DNA from: Thuidium tamariscinum
Taxonomy: Eukaryota; Streptophyta; Bryopsida; Hypnales; Thuidiaceae
Length of the DNA: 64,000 nucleotides
NCBI GenBank assembly: GCA_947034885.2
Contig: OX344756.2
Span: 19,885,489-19,949,488 of the forward strand
Reading direction: 5' to 3'
Below are positions 22,656-36,069 of this stretch, in pieces; within the stretch, counting starts at the first letter, position 1; every line of letters begins with the position of its first letter. The translations under genes and the position numbers were made by a program. The notes under the pieces are model-generated. The model was not told the DNA's origin and ran no database searches. It was given only the letters and a program-made list of their open reading frames with translations.

Positions 22656-23536
22656 GATCCTTGAAGTCCGAGCAAATGGACTCTCGATTCATGTGGGCCT
22701 CGAAAAGAAAGTGCGGGAGTTTATTTACTTTTACTTTTTTAAGTTATTTGGAAGGGTCGAGGTCCTTATTATAAGGTCGACTAGCCTAAAACCACCCAGA
22801 TTAGGTATCTGGGTACATTGTACAAGGTGCTTATTTTTGTCTCTATTTTTAATAGAAAGAATTAGTTGAGAGGACTCAAATTAACCCATCAAGAATTCAA
22901 TTGAATATGAATTTGGTGTAAAAATAAAGAACTTTCTAAAAGTGGGGTTTTAACCATCTTACAAAGATTAGTTCCAGACTATAGCAAGCGCCATTTTGTG
23001 ATGTTTGGATGACAATCTAAGGTTCTCAAAAGAAATGAGAAGCAATTTTTTCATCCACTTTCATTTGTTCACCTTTCATATTGAGTTATGAAGAGTATCC
23101 AATTGAGTTTTTAGTCTAACTAGTGTTTGCTTTCATGTAGTTGATAAATAAATAAATAAAACAGATGGCAAAATTTGCTATTTTAGTGTATTATGAGAAG
23201 TTGTTACTCCTTATTCTAAATCTAAAATTTCTCCTTAAAAATGAGATTTTTTGAGTTTGAGCCCAATTAATGAAATGAAGGTCATCTATTCTAGTTTCTA
23301 CTCCAAGAGTTTAGAGTTTCAAAATTACTTGATGTAAATCTGTTTTTGTATTCTTATTGTTGCGGACGGCAACTCTTGGACGGAACCAAGATCAGAATTG
23401 AGGAGAAGCCTCAAACAAGGACAAAATTGGACTAGAAGTGAGGGGATTCCTCACAAGTGACTCAAACTACAACTCAAAGTGAGAGAACTAGAAGATGTAT
23501 TGATAACAGGAAGTTAATACAAGACTGGGGTACAAC
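22656..23536. other. TBL 3' flank and repeat-derived DNA
   Basis: The first 200 bp probably hold the 3' UTR. The segment 22985-23160 (CAATTTTTTCATCCACTTTC to TTTTCATGTAGTTGA-type words) is a diverged copy of the last 160 bp of the window (63837-64000). No gene seen. Confidence 0.5.
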
Positions 23537-23774
23537 TAAATCCTACCATCAAAGGTGGGCCTAGTAGGATAAATTTTGGATTCTTTGGGGCAAAATTTTT
23601 TTTTAAAACTATTTTGTGCCATATCTAGGGTATGTCCTAAACCTCTCCTAGCTAATTTGAGGTTTTTGATTGGAAAGATGAATTGAGGATTTGCAAAAAA
23701 ATTATTTGTGAAAAATAAAAAATTCCATTGAGGTAAATCCACCCTATTGGTTCCACCTTCAATGGTAGGATTTA
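23537..23774. mobile_element. inverted-repeat element A1 (TAAATCCTACC ends)
   Basis: Left end TAAATCCTACCATCAAAGG and right end CCTTCAATGGTAGGATTTAA are inverted; length is about 238 bp. Related copies: 45295-45540 and, with different ends, 42931-43166. The outer right flank reads TTAA. Confidence 0.75.
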
Positions 23775-24533
23775 ATGTCCATGGTTGTTTAGTGACACTA
23801 CATCTCAACTTCAAAAATTCCTAATTCATCCATGAAGGTTTAAATATATATGAACGGCTTGGTTTAGATTGCAATTCCTTTATTCTTCATACAAAAGTTT
23901 ATTGAAAAATTGTTTTAAGGAATTAAGCCTCCTCTAAATGCAATGAGCTCTCAAAAGGTCAGTTTAAGAGCAAACCACATTATCTAGAAATCCTCTCATG
24001 ACATCAAGGTTCTTTAGAAATCTTTTGTGTCATATGGCTTTGCTAGTAAATCTTGAGTTTTGTGCATTTACTTCTTAATAAGTTGAAGTCTACTTTGGGA
24101 GTTCCTTAGCAACCAATTCAATTATCTTATGAGAGTTACACATTAGTATCCCTTAAACATAAGGTAAGGTTTTCTTAGGTTTTCTTAGGTGCTCAAACTT
24201 TTGTTGTAGAATATTTTGATTTTGAACATATTTTTCTTGTTGTTTAAGTACTTCAATACCTTGTCCTTTTTCATTCTAGTTGCACTTCAAAATTTGTTAA
24301 TGGAAATAAAATACCAATGAAAATTTCTAGATGATTTAAAACAAAATGCATCTACCATTGAAAATATGTTCTTTGTACTTAGCTACATGCAATGGTGTTT
24401 CTACGGGTTGATGTGTCCTAACCACTACTTTTTGAAATGTAGTTCATTTGTAATCAAGATTAGGTAGATAGCTGCGGTTTGGTGGACAATCAAGAATATG
24501 CTCCATTGTGGCCATTAAATTGTGGGTCATTGC
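23775..24533. other. gene-free stretch
   Basis: AT-rich DNA with no recognisable gene or bounded element. Confidence 0.4.
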
Positions 24534-25241
24534 AAGAAACACCGGTCCTATTTCGCGACACAACGCAAACCACTTTTTGTTTTCCACTATAACTTTTGGA
24601 GATTAAGTCCAATGAATATGAAATTTTTATTGAACATACCTAACTTGAAGTTTATTAGATCCCTTCTTTTTCAGAAATTAAAAAAAATAATTTTATATTT
24701 AAAAAACATTTTTGTTGAACTGTCACAAAATTACGTTTATGGTTATCATTACGTTTGCAGTGTCTAAACTTAATGATTTGAAGACAAAACTTTCAAAGTC
24801 TATTTTCATAGGTGTAAAACCTATAAATTCCAAATGAAAATCTAAAAAGATGTTTTTTTATGTCCTCCACATGAGTACAAATTTTTTCCCGTGGCATGCA
24901 ATTTTTGAACATTGATGATGGTTCTAAGATCATTCTTTTGGTCAAATCTCCTCAAAATCAACTTTCCTCAAATGGACAATTTTTAGTTTTTCTTAAAATT
25001 TATTTTCCTAGTTTTTACAAATTAAAATGTGGAAATACTAATTTTTATGAGATTTTGCACTTTTCTGGATTTCCTACTTAGAGATTTTTCCTATGCCTTT
25101 CCTTTCTAAGGTACCTTCTTCTTAAAGGTTTATACATAAAATATATTTTTCACTTTTTTTTCTAATTTTAAAGTACTCCCGAAAGAAAAAATACGTTTGA
25201 AAACGCTACGCTTTTTGCATGGTGTTTCTTGCAATGACCCT
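24534..25241. mobile_element. GGGTCATTGC-family element D1
   Basis: It starts GGGTCATTGCAAGAAACAC and ends GTGTTTCTTGCAATGACCC, a 19-bp perfect inverted terminal repeat. Length is 708 bp and it is non-coding. Flanks are ATTGT| on the left and |TTGTTTG on the right, a 4-bp TTGT direct repeat. Confidence 0.85.
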
Positions 25242-26089
25242 TGTTTGCTTGGTCGGATGGCGAGTCCTCTCAAATGCCCTCTACTCTAAACCACCTATCC
25301 AACTGCTCATCCAACCATGCACTAAATGCAAAGATTACAAAAATTCAAATGTCAAATGACATCCAAGGGGCAACAGACCTAGCAACAGACATAGACACTT
25401 GATATCATGACATGATTCAAGACCTCTAGATATTCCGTCAACCTTAATATATTTATAGTGAAAGTCATTGTCCATCCATGTTCAAATATATTAAAAGATG
25501 TAGAATAATTTGGAGATAGAAACTTGACTACTAGAAATGTGGACATTATTTTAGATATGTGAATGTTGTTTCAAACACAGAGAGATTGTTTTGAAAATTC
25601 ATTTGTACTTGGACACACTTATTGATGTACTAATCCCATATGATTTGTTATTGTCTATACTACCCTATTCCTCCAAAAAGCTTTTGTTTTCATATGTATA
25701 TATGTGAGCTCCAAATTCATCACCTAGGATTCATTGTTCGAAAGTCAATTTAAGAATTAAAGTATGTGTAGGCCGAAGCTAAGAGCATAGTTAAAACCTT
25801 TAGAAGAAGATTGTAGTATATATGTGACTTTAAAATCTAATAAAAAAAAGTTGAGAGCTTTTCAAAAACATAAAATACAAAGAATTTCGAATTGATTTAA
25901 GTAAGCTATGAGTGCATGAAGTTTTAAGCACTAATTAGCAATTACAACTTCATCTATGTATAACTTTGATGAAGAAGGTATAATTTGCAAGTTTCGCATC
26001 AATTTAGAAAGATAACTTAGCCTATACAAAGAAAAAATATTAAAAATATAAAAATAATAATCTATCACAAAATCAAACCAAGAGCTGAA
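25242..26089. other. gene-free AT-rich stretch
   Basis: No gene seen. Words such as AACTTCATC..TATAACTTT near 25950 recur around 28700, 29140 and 31840, a diffuse old repeat without clear ends. Confidence 0.4.
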
Positions 26090-27150
26090 GGGTGGTTGCA
26101 AGAAACACTGTTTACTTTTCGTAGTGTTTTATTGGAGACTGCATTTTTGCTACATAGTATTGCCAGTACTACGAGTACTATCAACAAACTATCAATGTAA
26201 TGTACTTTTGACATTTGTACTAGAGTCAAGAATTAATGTGGCCATTGAATGACATTATCTTACATATTACATCATTTAAAAAGCTTGACTAGTGGACGAA
26301 TGTGGGATTAAAGTCAAATGTGGGAGTACTATATCCATATAGCAGTATATAGGAGCAAAGGATTGTAGTTGTTTTTTTTAAATACAGGGATCCAATTTTA
26401 ATTCATAAAAAATCAAAAGTGATTTCATTTATTTATTTATAATTAGAAGGTTGCTAGTATATGAGCATAAAAGTGTTAGCTTATGAGCCTCAAAGATCAT
26501 ACACTTATAATATAGGTGCTTTATACTATAGAAACTTTCTATGATAAGAGTATATTTATACTATAGGTACCTATATTATAGGTAATTTTACTATAAACAC
26601 CTTCAAAAGTAATAGTATATCTACTTATATACATATTAAAAGCTCACATGCTCGCATGTTCATACTTACACACTAGCATCATTGATTATAATTATGGACA
26701 TTTTTCCAAAGCTCCTTGTGATCACTTTCATCCCAAAAAATTAGAGCCACAATACTTTTAGAATTTGTAAATGTGCGTGCCACTGAGCTATATTATGTAG
26801 CATATACATCATTCAAAAATAACTAAAAATTGGATTCCAAACCACACTTATAAGTTTACTAAGTGGAGGAACACACCACCAAAATATCAACTCAAAAGTA
26901 TTCTTTTTTATTACTACAAATGTAGTGAATCCTTGTTCACAAAATTTGTGACAAGAGAACAAAATCAATTTTTAAATACAAAAATTTTTCTCCAAAATTT
27001 GGAAAAATATAAAACTCTTAAGCATGAAGTTAGTTATATCCAATAAAAATTTCAAAGTCAAAGCTTTTTGGATTCAAAAGTTATACTACAAGAGAAGAAA
27101 GTCATTTTAATTGTGACAACAAATAAGACCAGTGTTTCTTGCAATGACCC
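26090..27150. mobile_element. GGGTCATTGC-family element D2
   Basis: Left end GGGTGGTTGCAAGAAACACTG, trimmed to 20 bases GGGTGGTTGCAAGAAACACT, pairs with right end GTGTTTCTTGCAATGACCC. Length is 1061 bp. Immediate flanks are TGAA and TAAA, compatible with a 4-bp duplication carrying one change. No coding sequence. Confidence 0.75.
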
Positions 27151-27416
27151 TAAAGCACATAGAAAAAGAATTAGAAGATAGAAATAAAAATTAGCAATCT
27201 AAAGTGTAAAAATTAGCAAATTCTATTTCACCATTTTTTTCTCATTAGCTTACATATCAATAAAAGAAACAATTGAGTTAAGACTTGAACTATAGAATGA
27301 TAGAATTGTAGTTGGAGGTTTGAATTAGAGTTAAATAAATCAGTTGGAGAAGGAGGAGAAGGAAATCTTAGAGATTTCCTCCCAACCACACAATAGAGAC
27401 TTCAAGATATGATAGA

Positions 27417-27728
27417 CATAAGAGGATTTCTAGGCCCCCAGGAGACTATTTCAGGGGTGTTCCCTGAAATTGTTCCCACTGCTGCCGACCAGCCCCCTGC
27501 TGGTCTGAATTTTTGAATTTTGAAAAAAAAAAAATTTTATAAATTTTAAAAATTTTTCAGAATGTATTAAAGAGAAAAAAAATGATTTTTCAAAATATTT
27601 AATTAAAATTAATAAAAAATTATTATTTTCTGAGGTGGCAGTCACTCGACCACATCAGCATCGCGTTCCTAGTGTTCCCAGCGTTTGGGAACTCGCAGTC
27701 CTGTACAATAGCTGAAAATCCTCTTATG
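27417..27728. mobile_element. CATAAGAGG-ended inverted-repeat element B1
   Basis: Ends CATAAGAGGATTTCTAG and AAAATCCTCTTATG are inverted. Subterminal GC-richer blocks carry GGTGGCAGTCACTCGACCAC and GTTTGGGAACTCGCAGTCC-type words also found in the copies at 27928, 46783, 50365, 52720 and 56439. Confidence 0.7.
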
Positions 27729-27927
27729 TTATGATAGGAAAATGAATCTAGTCCTTTAAAATCTTTTTTAGTCTCTATGCGGAATTTGAAAAAGAATAGT
27801 TCAAATATTTCTAGTATCTTAAATAATTGAAGGAAAGAAAAAGAAAAGAAGATAAGTAAAAGATAGCACAAGCTGTAAGAAACTCTATTTTCAAGTGGTG
27901 AGCAAAAATTGTAAAGATCTTAAAAAG

Positions 27928-28259
27928 CATAAGAGGATTTTCAGCTACTCTAGAAGACCGTGAGTTCTCAGGCCGTGGGAACTCTCTGAACGCTGCCACT
28001 GAGGCGATCTGATGTGGCCAAGAGACTGCCACATCAGATAATAATTTTTAATTAATATTTTAATATTTTTTTTGAAAAAAAAATTATTATTTTATTATTT
28101 TTAAATTTTTTTAATAATATTTTAATATATAAAGAATTTTTTGTATTTTTGTATTTTTGTATTTTTGTATTATTTTTTATTATTATTTTATCTGACGCGT
28201 TCGTAGCTTGGGGAACAGGGCTGAAACAATCTCTTGAAGCCCTGAAAAATCCTCTTATG
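27928..28259. mobile_element. CATAAGAGG-ended inverted-repeat element B2
   Basis: Ends CATAAGAGGATTTTCAG and CTGAAAAATCCTCTTATG are inverted; about 332 bp. It lies 200 bp from B1 and is largely inverted relative to it (GTGGCCAAGAGACTGCCACATCAG-type block, quoted partly as GACTGCCACATCAG). The middle is an AT-rich tract. Confidence 0.7.
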
Positions 28260-31200
28260 ATGAAAAACAAAGAAGGGTGGGAAGACATATACCATAATGT
28301 CCAAGAAGAGTCACAAAATGAGGTGAGTTTGTAATTTCTTCAAAAGTTATTGAATTTTAAAGTAGGCTAATTTAACTTAGGGATTCAAACTAGAAGTACA
28401 AGTTAGAGTAGTTAAATCAAGTTCTCTCTTAATTTTGGAATTATAATAGTGTAGAGCTCATTTGTAACTTTTCAAAAACATATTATACTTAGGATTTGGA
28501 ATTAGAACAAGGAAGTGAGAGTTGGATGATGTTTAAATAGAAGATTGGATGAAAAATAGATGGAGTTTGAAAAGTTGGGACAAGTTGAGTGAAAGTGAGG
28601 AAGATGAAAATCTAAAAGTCATAAGTGAAAGTAAAATCCAAAATTCAAGTTACAAATAAGGAGAAAAATAGGGATGAAGTTTGAATGACCGATTAGCGGT
28701 CAAACTTCATCCACTTATAACTTTTTGTAGAAGTTTAAAATCAATTTAGAAATATAAAATGAATACTTAGGAGAAGAAAATTATAAAACTCAAAAAATGA
28801 TAAATTGACAATAGTTAGACCATTGCTTAAAATTCAACTAAGATCCCTTAAACACATCTAGGATAGATTAGAAGCAAATTATTAGGGACATAATTGCATA
28901 GAAGAAGCTAAAAAAATTCTAGAAGTGTCATGCAATTTGAACTAGAAGGAAACTAGTAGGATGAAGTTTTAGATGTAAACCAGATGAAAACTTTGAAAAA
29001 TCATTTAATGTAAGTAAAACTTAACATATTAGTAGAGGTAGTCCCTAAGAGGTCATATACAAAGTTTCATTTGATTTCTATTGTTAAAACCTTAGAAAAC
29101 TATGGATGAAGTTTGATAAACCAATTAGCAATCAAACTTCATCCCTCTATAATTTTCACTACGAAAGTTGGATTGTGACAAATTTTATAGTTTTAAAAAA
29201 GGTCAAGGTGTTCTTCAAATTTAGACCAATAGTTTAATTCTGACCCAAAATCTAAGAAAGAACTACAACGGCCTTAAGATTGGCCAAAACCTCAAATAAA
29301 CCTATTTTAAATTTAGGTTTTAAGTTATTTTCACTACTTGAGTTACTTAGGCATCTCAAAAGATTCATTTCTTGGAAAGCACAGTGGACCAACACCTAGG
29401 TTCTTTATTAATAAAGAAATTAAAAAAGAAATACAAGAATCTGGTTGTGTTAGGTTGATTATCAAAGGTGGGTAATTAATCACTCATATACATAGTGTAC
29501 ATTCATCTACACGTTTTTTTTCCAAACCACACTATGTAGTTGCTCCTATCCAATGATTTTTCTTAGGCCTTATAAGGCCTAATTTCCTTAAAGAAAACAT
29601 CAACTTCAAGCTTATAGAAAAGAGGGAAAATGTATTAAAAAAACGCCAAATAGCAATAATGTGCTTGCACACTGTTGCCACAATGTTTCAAAATTTCATT
29701 TCATCTATTGTGCAAAGCCAGCACATACAAAAATTACACTAAAAAATTATGTATTCAAAATTGTATACTCAAATATGGCCTTTTATAATTCAAGTCCTCC
29801 AAATTAAGGAGCCACACAAATTAAAACTTTCTTGAAAGGAAGGCCACACAACCATTTGTCCGAAAACAAAAACAAAAACCTTGGCCCCCCCCTCCTAAAA
29901 TTATCATAGTTGGTCATCATTTTATTGCGCACTAGACTATATCTTACAAATTTACCAATACTGAAAATGCAATTGCTTGCTGACATGGCAATGCTATGCT
30001 ATTTAGACATTGAAAAAAACATCAAAAGTGTCCATGTTTGTATCAAATAGAATATAGATGTCAATGACAACATCATATAAGGGAAGGGGGATCTTACCTC
30101 TTTATGTTTGGTAACTACATGCAATAAAGGATATTCAATAGGTAGGTATTTTAACTCCTTCCATTGTTTTATATCTCCCTAGTTGTAGATAAAAAACTAC
30201 TAGTATATATTATTTTGTACCCTATTGTTTTTTGTAAATGGATACAGAGACTAATCTTTGGCACCCTATTTTTTTGGTACATTTTAGAACTATAGAGTAT
30301 TGAAAAGAATGTAAACACCTTGTAAAGACAAGCCTGTGAGCAGTAAATTTTCCATAGCATTTGAATTAGCATTGGGCGCAACATTCAATACAAATAGCAT
30401 ACCATAGAAAAGACCATTGAAAACAAAACCAATCACAAAAGTATACTATTGACAACAAAACAAACTCTAAAATACTTAATACATAAACTACAAAATTCAC
30501 AAAACAATAGTATGCAATTCATGAAAGAAGGGCACTTTAATATACAAGGAAATTTGAAAATATAGTAGTTTATTGTGCCATTTATACAAATGTTTTCACA
30601 AAAAAATGAATGAGTATTCCTAGTCTGCCAAGGTACCTAAAATTTACAACTTGAAGGTTTGTAGACAAAGGTCATATACAAATTGTAGCTTTTTATTTTG
30701 ATAGCTAGCATGTTTCTACTACAGAAGCATGACCTTGGGAGCATTTCCCACCAATCCAAAGTTGTGCTTAATTCAAATTCAAAATAGCAATTACAACAAC
30801 CTTCCTAAACCATTTAATCACAAACTAAACCTACCAACCATTTTAGGGGGATTCCATGTTTAGCACCCTACTTTTTTTCAATTGTACAAAAAAAGGAGAA
30901 ATTTATTCTATACCCTATTTTATATATGATCATCTATTAGCATACTACCAATGCTATGGTAAATCTACTAAAAGTATAAATCATTTTTCCTTCAACAAAT
31001 TATGTTGGCCTTATTTTTGATCTCACACCATTTTCTACTACACACTGGTTTCTTCTTCAAGTAGCATCATTGAACTTCTTTTAGTGGCAATTTACAAACA
31101 AACTTTCCAAAATCAATGGAAATCAACATTCTCTAGCCACCAACACTCATACATCATAGTGTCTACTTGAACATTGCATATCAAGGGTTTGACATTAAAA

Positions 31201-33972
31201 AATGGTTATTTTATAGTGTTGAAAAGCTTAGAAATTGTGTAAGGAAAAGAAGATTAGGAAGAAATCCAAGAAATTTTCGATAACCATTAGGAATAAAAAA
31301 ATAAAATAGTTGATTTGGATAGAGGAACAAGAATCTCTAATTGTTAATTATATTCTTGAAGTTTATAGAAAATATTTTATTCCATTCCAAAGTAAGCTAG
31401 AAGAGTTTGAGGGTGCAATCAAATATCAATTTCATGAAGTACAATCTAAGATATGTGATTAAAACCTCTACTATCCATTTGATGCTCTTAATTAGCAAAT
31501 TTTAAACATGGCCGAGAACTAGGGTCAAGTTAGACCATTAAAACTACGTTATATTTTAAGTTTAGCTTTAGAACCTCATAGAAAATTTGTAGAGGTTTTC
31601 AAAAACACACTTAAGATAAGTAGAAAACATATATAGTTAAAGTAAGAAGGATATAGGTGGACGAAGGTTAGGAATAAAGTTGGATGAAACTTAGTTAATT
31701 TCAACCAAAAAGAACAAAGTTCAAATCTTAAATAGACCTAAGGCTCCAAATCACAATGTCAAATTAGAAAGTAGATTTGAATGATTGAATTAAAAGTTGA
31801 CCACAATTAGTCAATGAAGAACAGATTAGGATTCAAACTTCATTCATCAATAACTTTCACTAGGAGAGTTCAATCTTAAAATGACTTAACACTTTGTATA
31901 GGCAAAGCCAAGCTCAACAATGAATAAAATTCAAAAGTAAGAAAATAGTTATTGAATAGAAATGGTAGGTATTAATTGACTAACTTAGATGATAATAAAG
32001 GAAAGAATTTAGATTTAGGAATTCTTAGAAGAAGATTAGAAAAGTCTAATACTAATTTAAACTTTGAAAAATACTTTAAAATCTAAAAGATATGGAAGGA
32101 TGAACTTTGTTAGACATTATCCATCAAAGTCTATACTTATGATTTGAGTAGTAGTTTTTAACCTAAGCAAATAGCCAAAATTCTAAGTTAAGTTAAAATT
32201 CAAAGTCAAGGAAAAAGATGGAAGAAATTTAAATTTCTTTTCCAAAGTCAATAATTCATTGGGTCATATTTTTTGCTAGATGTATCAAATTTCTTTAAAT
32301 TCTATGTTTTTTGAAATGGAGTGATGTACTATACTTTCTCAACTTAGGATTGTTAATTTTAGTTTACAAAATCTTGTCTTTAAAACCACAATGTTTGGTT
32401 ATTCAACCATTAAATTAAAAAATCATATTTGAAGTTAGAACTTGTAAATCATTATGCAAATACAATTCACTTCAAAACACATTGAAAAATCAATTTCTTA
32501 GAAGATAAAATGGATTGACATTTAGATACTCATTTGTACAAAATCTTAGATAGAATAATAAAACCTAATTGTATTTTGCCTCTACATTAAGAGTGAAAAA
32601 GCTTACAAGGGTCATAACTTTTTAAGGACCTTTAAAATACAACAGTTGGTTAAATCAAATGTACATACATTAGATTTAGCTTATAGCAACTAATCATAGA
32701 ACCCATATATTCATCCCAAAGCTTTCAAGTGATTCAATATCAACCAAGAAGAATACTTACAAATGGTTACTTGACATGCACTTTCAAATGGTTGTAGGGT
32801 AGCAATTGCCCACAAATGCTTTGATGGAAGAAGAGTTAAGTCAAAAGAGATTTGATTCTTACACCATCTAAACAAAATCTAGCAATGAATTCCTTACCTA
32901 TCACTATATATGTATTTCCTTAGATCATTTTCTTACCTCAACCACTATATAAAATTTTAAATTGCAACTTTAAGTTTTATTGACAAACATCTTCAATGAA
33001 AGTTTGCAATATAAGCCACACTTGTTGGTTTTGTAAACTTATCTTAAATTCTAAGGGTGCAACTTGTTTTTTTTTGTTGTAACTTGCAAGAATTTGTATT
33101 CTTGGAAGTTAAGCACAAATTGTTGAAGTTCCACCCTATATGTACTCAAGTTAATTTCAAGCTCTCTCAAGAGCTCTAAATAAATAAAGATGATTATTAG
33201 ACAATTATTCTATATTTGGTTCATGGTCTTGTAAAAGAAATTGTTGAATACACAATGTGAGATGTATCAATCAAAGTCTTGATTGGAGAAATTTTAACAT
33301 ATATAAACCAAATAAAATTTTCAAAAGAGTAATAGGCTACTATATACCCAAGAATGTCAACTATGTTTTCTAATTTTCAATGCAATGTCCCACATCTCTT
33401 GTCATATACAATGTATGGGTATGGATATAGATATGGGTATATGCATACAAGGCATGAGTAAAAATATATATACAAATGCATACATTATTTTGGACTATTT
33501 GGCACCCTTGATGAGCTTACTCATTTGTACATTAAAGAATTTACATCTTATATTGTAGTTTTTTAACAATTGGACACCATAAGACATGGCACATGTTCAA
33601 GTGCATATCTTATCACTATATAACCAATGGTTCTCAATTACAATGGTTTTTAGCTAATGCACAATGTAGCCTACATTGGAAGGGACAAATTTAAAAGAAT
33701 AAATAAAATAAAAGCTTAATTACAATCAATAATACATGTAGTAAATTAGAGTTGCTTTTAGTAAATTCTTTAAGTTTATTGGTATTCTTTCCAATCATAG
33801 CCTATATAATATATCTAAGAAAAATACATACAAAAATCACAAATGTACTAAAATATATTTTTCAATATACAAGGGTATCCTTCGAAATTCCCAAGAAAAC
33901 AATATTCGGACTAAGTAAAATAAGATTTGTTATTCACTCCAAGAATGTAGGACGGAAAAACAACTATCAACA
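28260..33972. other. 5.7-kb gene-free AT-rich region
   Basis: I find no domain, splice pattern or delimited element. Weakly repeated phrases (AAACTTCATC..ATAACTTT..TTTAGAAA) recur at intervals, suggesting very old repeat-derived DNA. All reading frames are short and unremarkable. Confidence 0.5.
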
Positions 33973-36069
33973 CTATTTGTTGAACATTGGTTGAAATTTT
34001 GATTTCACCATGTTTCTAAAATTTTTGGAAAGAGTGTACCACACCATTTTGCATATAAATACCATGCAAATAAAACCACCTATAGCTATTGTAATGTACA
34101 TATTTGTTTGGTATTTCTTCACTGGAGGTAGAACTGCAATTCCAGCACATGAAAATGCTGCCAAAACACAAACTACAGATGCAAGGAATAGGTTGGTTGC
34201 CCAAGTGAGTTTACGCCGCAACTTTTTCATTGCCTTGATTGCATATGTATCTTCCACTACCTTGATCGCCCCAAATGTTTCCATTCCTGCAATTATAGAT
34301 GCAATTGCAAAATAGAATGATAAAGAGTTGAAGATTGCAAAGAGTTGGATGGTGAAGTGACCTTGAACGGACATGTATGAATCATTTGAGTCAGATGGAG
34401 ATGGAGCTATTGTTGGATCTACAAATTGATAATACGGATTGTATCCCAAGGGAGGTTGTAGCCATCCTCCAAATGTAATGCCAGCAATTAGAGTACCTCC
34501 TACCATGAATGCATTGGAAGAATCCACCGCCAATTGCCTCTGATTTTTAGCTTCTTCTATAGCATTTTTTACTTCTGGCCTTTGCAGTAGAAGGTTTTGA
34601 ATCTTTCTCTTCACATCTTTGGTCTTACCATTTGTAACCTTCAAATTTGTAGCAATTTCCAATGGTGTGAGGTCATTGGAATTTTTTTCATTGCAATTTA
34701 ACTGTAGTTTTGCAGTAGTACAAAATGCATCCACCACTGAAACATCCATTCTCAACACAGCAACATGCAACGGTGGTTCATGTGGAAATTTCTTCATTTT
34801 GTCCTCGACTTTGTCAAAAAAATACTGAGAATAGTATAAATGATAGGGAAGCTCCCAACTTAGCAGCTCTTGTACAATTCGTGTATGACCCATATAAGAA
34901 GCATTCCAAAGTGCCTTGGCCCAAGAGTCACCTATAGATTTCTCCCAATTAAAGTCAAAGTTTTTATCTGACTTTATACTTTTAAAATAGTACTTTAGAA
35001 GTACCCTAACAAACCCAAGATCATTTGCCGCACTTGCCCATGCCAATAATCTATCCATGCTCAAGCATCCCAAGGATCCATTGCTTTGTTTTTTATGTTT
35101 TGTCTTCTCAGCAAAAGAGAGACATTGCTCCTCTCTTTCTTGGTCAAACAAGTCTTCATCTTCAATAATCATCTTTCGAACAAGATGACAAAAGGGCCCC
35201 TCATAATCAAAATTCTTGAATTTTCCAGCTCGACCATTAGAAATTCCAGTATGCCTTGCAAGGCCCAAAAAGTAGTAGAAGCGAGCCCGGTTCCTCCAAC
35301 TCCTCTCCTTGAAGGACCTCCCATGCAAATTGAATTGTTTGGCTAGAAACTTCTCTTTGGCTTCTTTCACCAAGTTGTCGCAATGGGATTGGTTTCCATC
35401 CTCCCAGGGTCGCAATGCATTGAGAGCTTCACCAACCAATATTTCACGGTAGAGTTTGATAGATGCTACCAACCACTTAGCATCCTCTCGCCATTTAAAT
35501 GGCTTTTCCTCACCCTTGTCAACACAATAGTGCTTGAACATGATCTCTTCATCTTCATGGACTTGATCAACCAAATAAGTGTAGAATTGTTTTGGTTCCA
35601 ATTTTAAAGAAGCTTCATAATAGAAATCATCTGTGAAGCTTTGCTCTTGAAAACATGAGCTCTCATTTTCTTTTGTAACAGATAAAGCAAGGCGTAAGAA
35701 ATAGTTATAGATCTTGATTCGTCTATCCCTCCATTTTTTTCTGAATTGCCTTGGATTTTCTTTGTGAAATGAGTCATACTTCACTTTTTCATCATTTAAG
35801 ACCTTGTGAAATTGCTCCTTCATCCTATTCAGTTGCTCTTTCTCCTCAAGTGATTCTAAATTACAATTCTCTTGGAATCGAGTCATCATCAATTCCAAAT
35901 CTTCTTGTAATTCGATTGAATCATTTGGGCTAGGAAAGCAATGAGGTAAATCTTTGTCCCATTTCTCTTTTATCTTGTTTGGATACAAGGTCCTACGGAA
36001 GCAGTTGATCTCCACCTTGTCATCTAGATTTGGAAGGCTTGTTCCAACTACTTCATTTATCTCACCCAT
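33973..36069 (-). CDS. ankyrin-repeat/PGG-domain membrane protein, single exon
   Basis: An uninterrupted 698-codon frame on the minus strand, starting at ATG 36069-36067. Residues 1 to about 320 are charged, with an RKKWRDRRIKIYNYFLRLAL helix and a similar NRARFYYFLGLARHTG segment, and match no family I can name. Ankyrin-type units follow (LLAWASAANDLGFVRVLLKY, ALWNASYMGHTRIVQELLSW, PPLHVAVLRMDVSVVDAFC, LTPLEIA). From about 514 comes a PGG-type module: SNAFMVGGTLIAGITFGGWL then QPPLGY, and four hydrophobic helices at roughly 518-538, 573-596, 623-648 and 655-680. Plant proteins of this layout (ACD6, ITN1 and relatives) act at membranes in defence and salt signalling, but the function here is unknown. 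Lack of introns could mean retroposition or a naturally intronless lineage. It stands alone in repeat-rich DNA. Confidence 0.88.
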   Translation of the reverse strand: MGEINEVVGTSLPNLDDKVEINCFRRTLYPNKIKEKWDKDLPHCFPSPNDSIELQEDLELMMTRFQENCNLESLEEKEQLNRMKEQFHKVLNDEKVKYDSFHKENPRQFRKKWRDRRIKIYNYFLRLALSVTKENESSCFQEQSFTDDFYYEASLKLEPKQFYTYLVDQVHEDEEIMFKHYCVDKGEEKPFKWREDAKWLVASIKLYREILVGEALNALRPWEDGNQSHCDNLVKEAKEKFLAKQFNLHGRSFKERSWRNRARFYYFLGLARHTGISNGRAGKFKNFDYEGPFCHLVRKMIIEDEDLFDQEREEQCLSFAEKTKHKKQSNGSLGCLSMDRLLAWASAANDLGFVRVLLKYYFKSIKSDKNFDFNWEKSIGDSWAKALWNASYMGHTRIVQELLSWELPYHLYYSQYFFDKVEDKMKKFPHEPPLHVAVLRMDVSVVDAFCTTAKLQLNCNEKNSNDLTPLEIATNLKVTNGKTKDVKRKIQNLLLQRPEVKNAIEEAKNQRQLAVDSSNAFMVGGTLIAGITFGGWLQPPLGYNPYYQFVDPTIAPSPSDSNDSYMSVQGHFTIQLFAIFNSLSFYFAIASIIAGMETFGAIKVVEDTYAIKAMKKLRRKLTWATNLFLASVVCVLAAFSCAGIAVLPPVKKYQTNMYITIAIGGFICMVFICKMVWYTLSKNFRNMVKSKFQPMFNK

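Noticed and set aside
21756-22675. Several overlapping frames of 80-190 codons on both strands
   Set aside because: They are opposite or shifted readings of the GC-rich last TBL exon, which has the GDS and DxxH motifs in its own frame.
27417-28259. B1 and B2 as arms of one large inverted-repeat element
   Set aside because: Each has its own pair of inverted ends; adjacency in opposite orientation is better read as two insertions.
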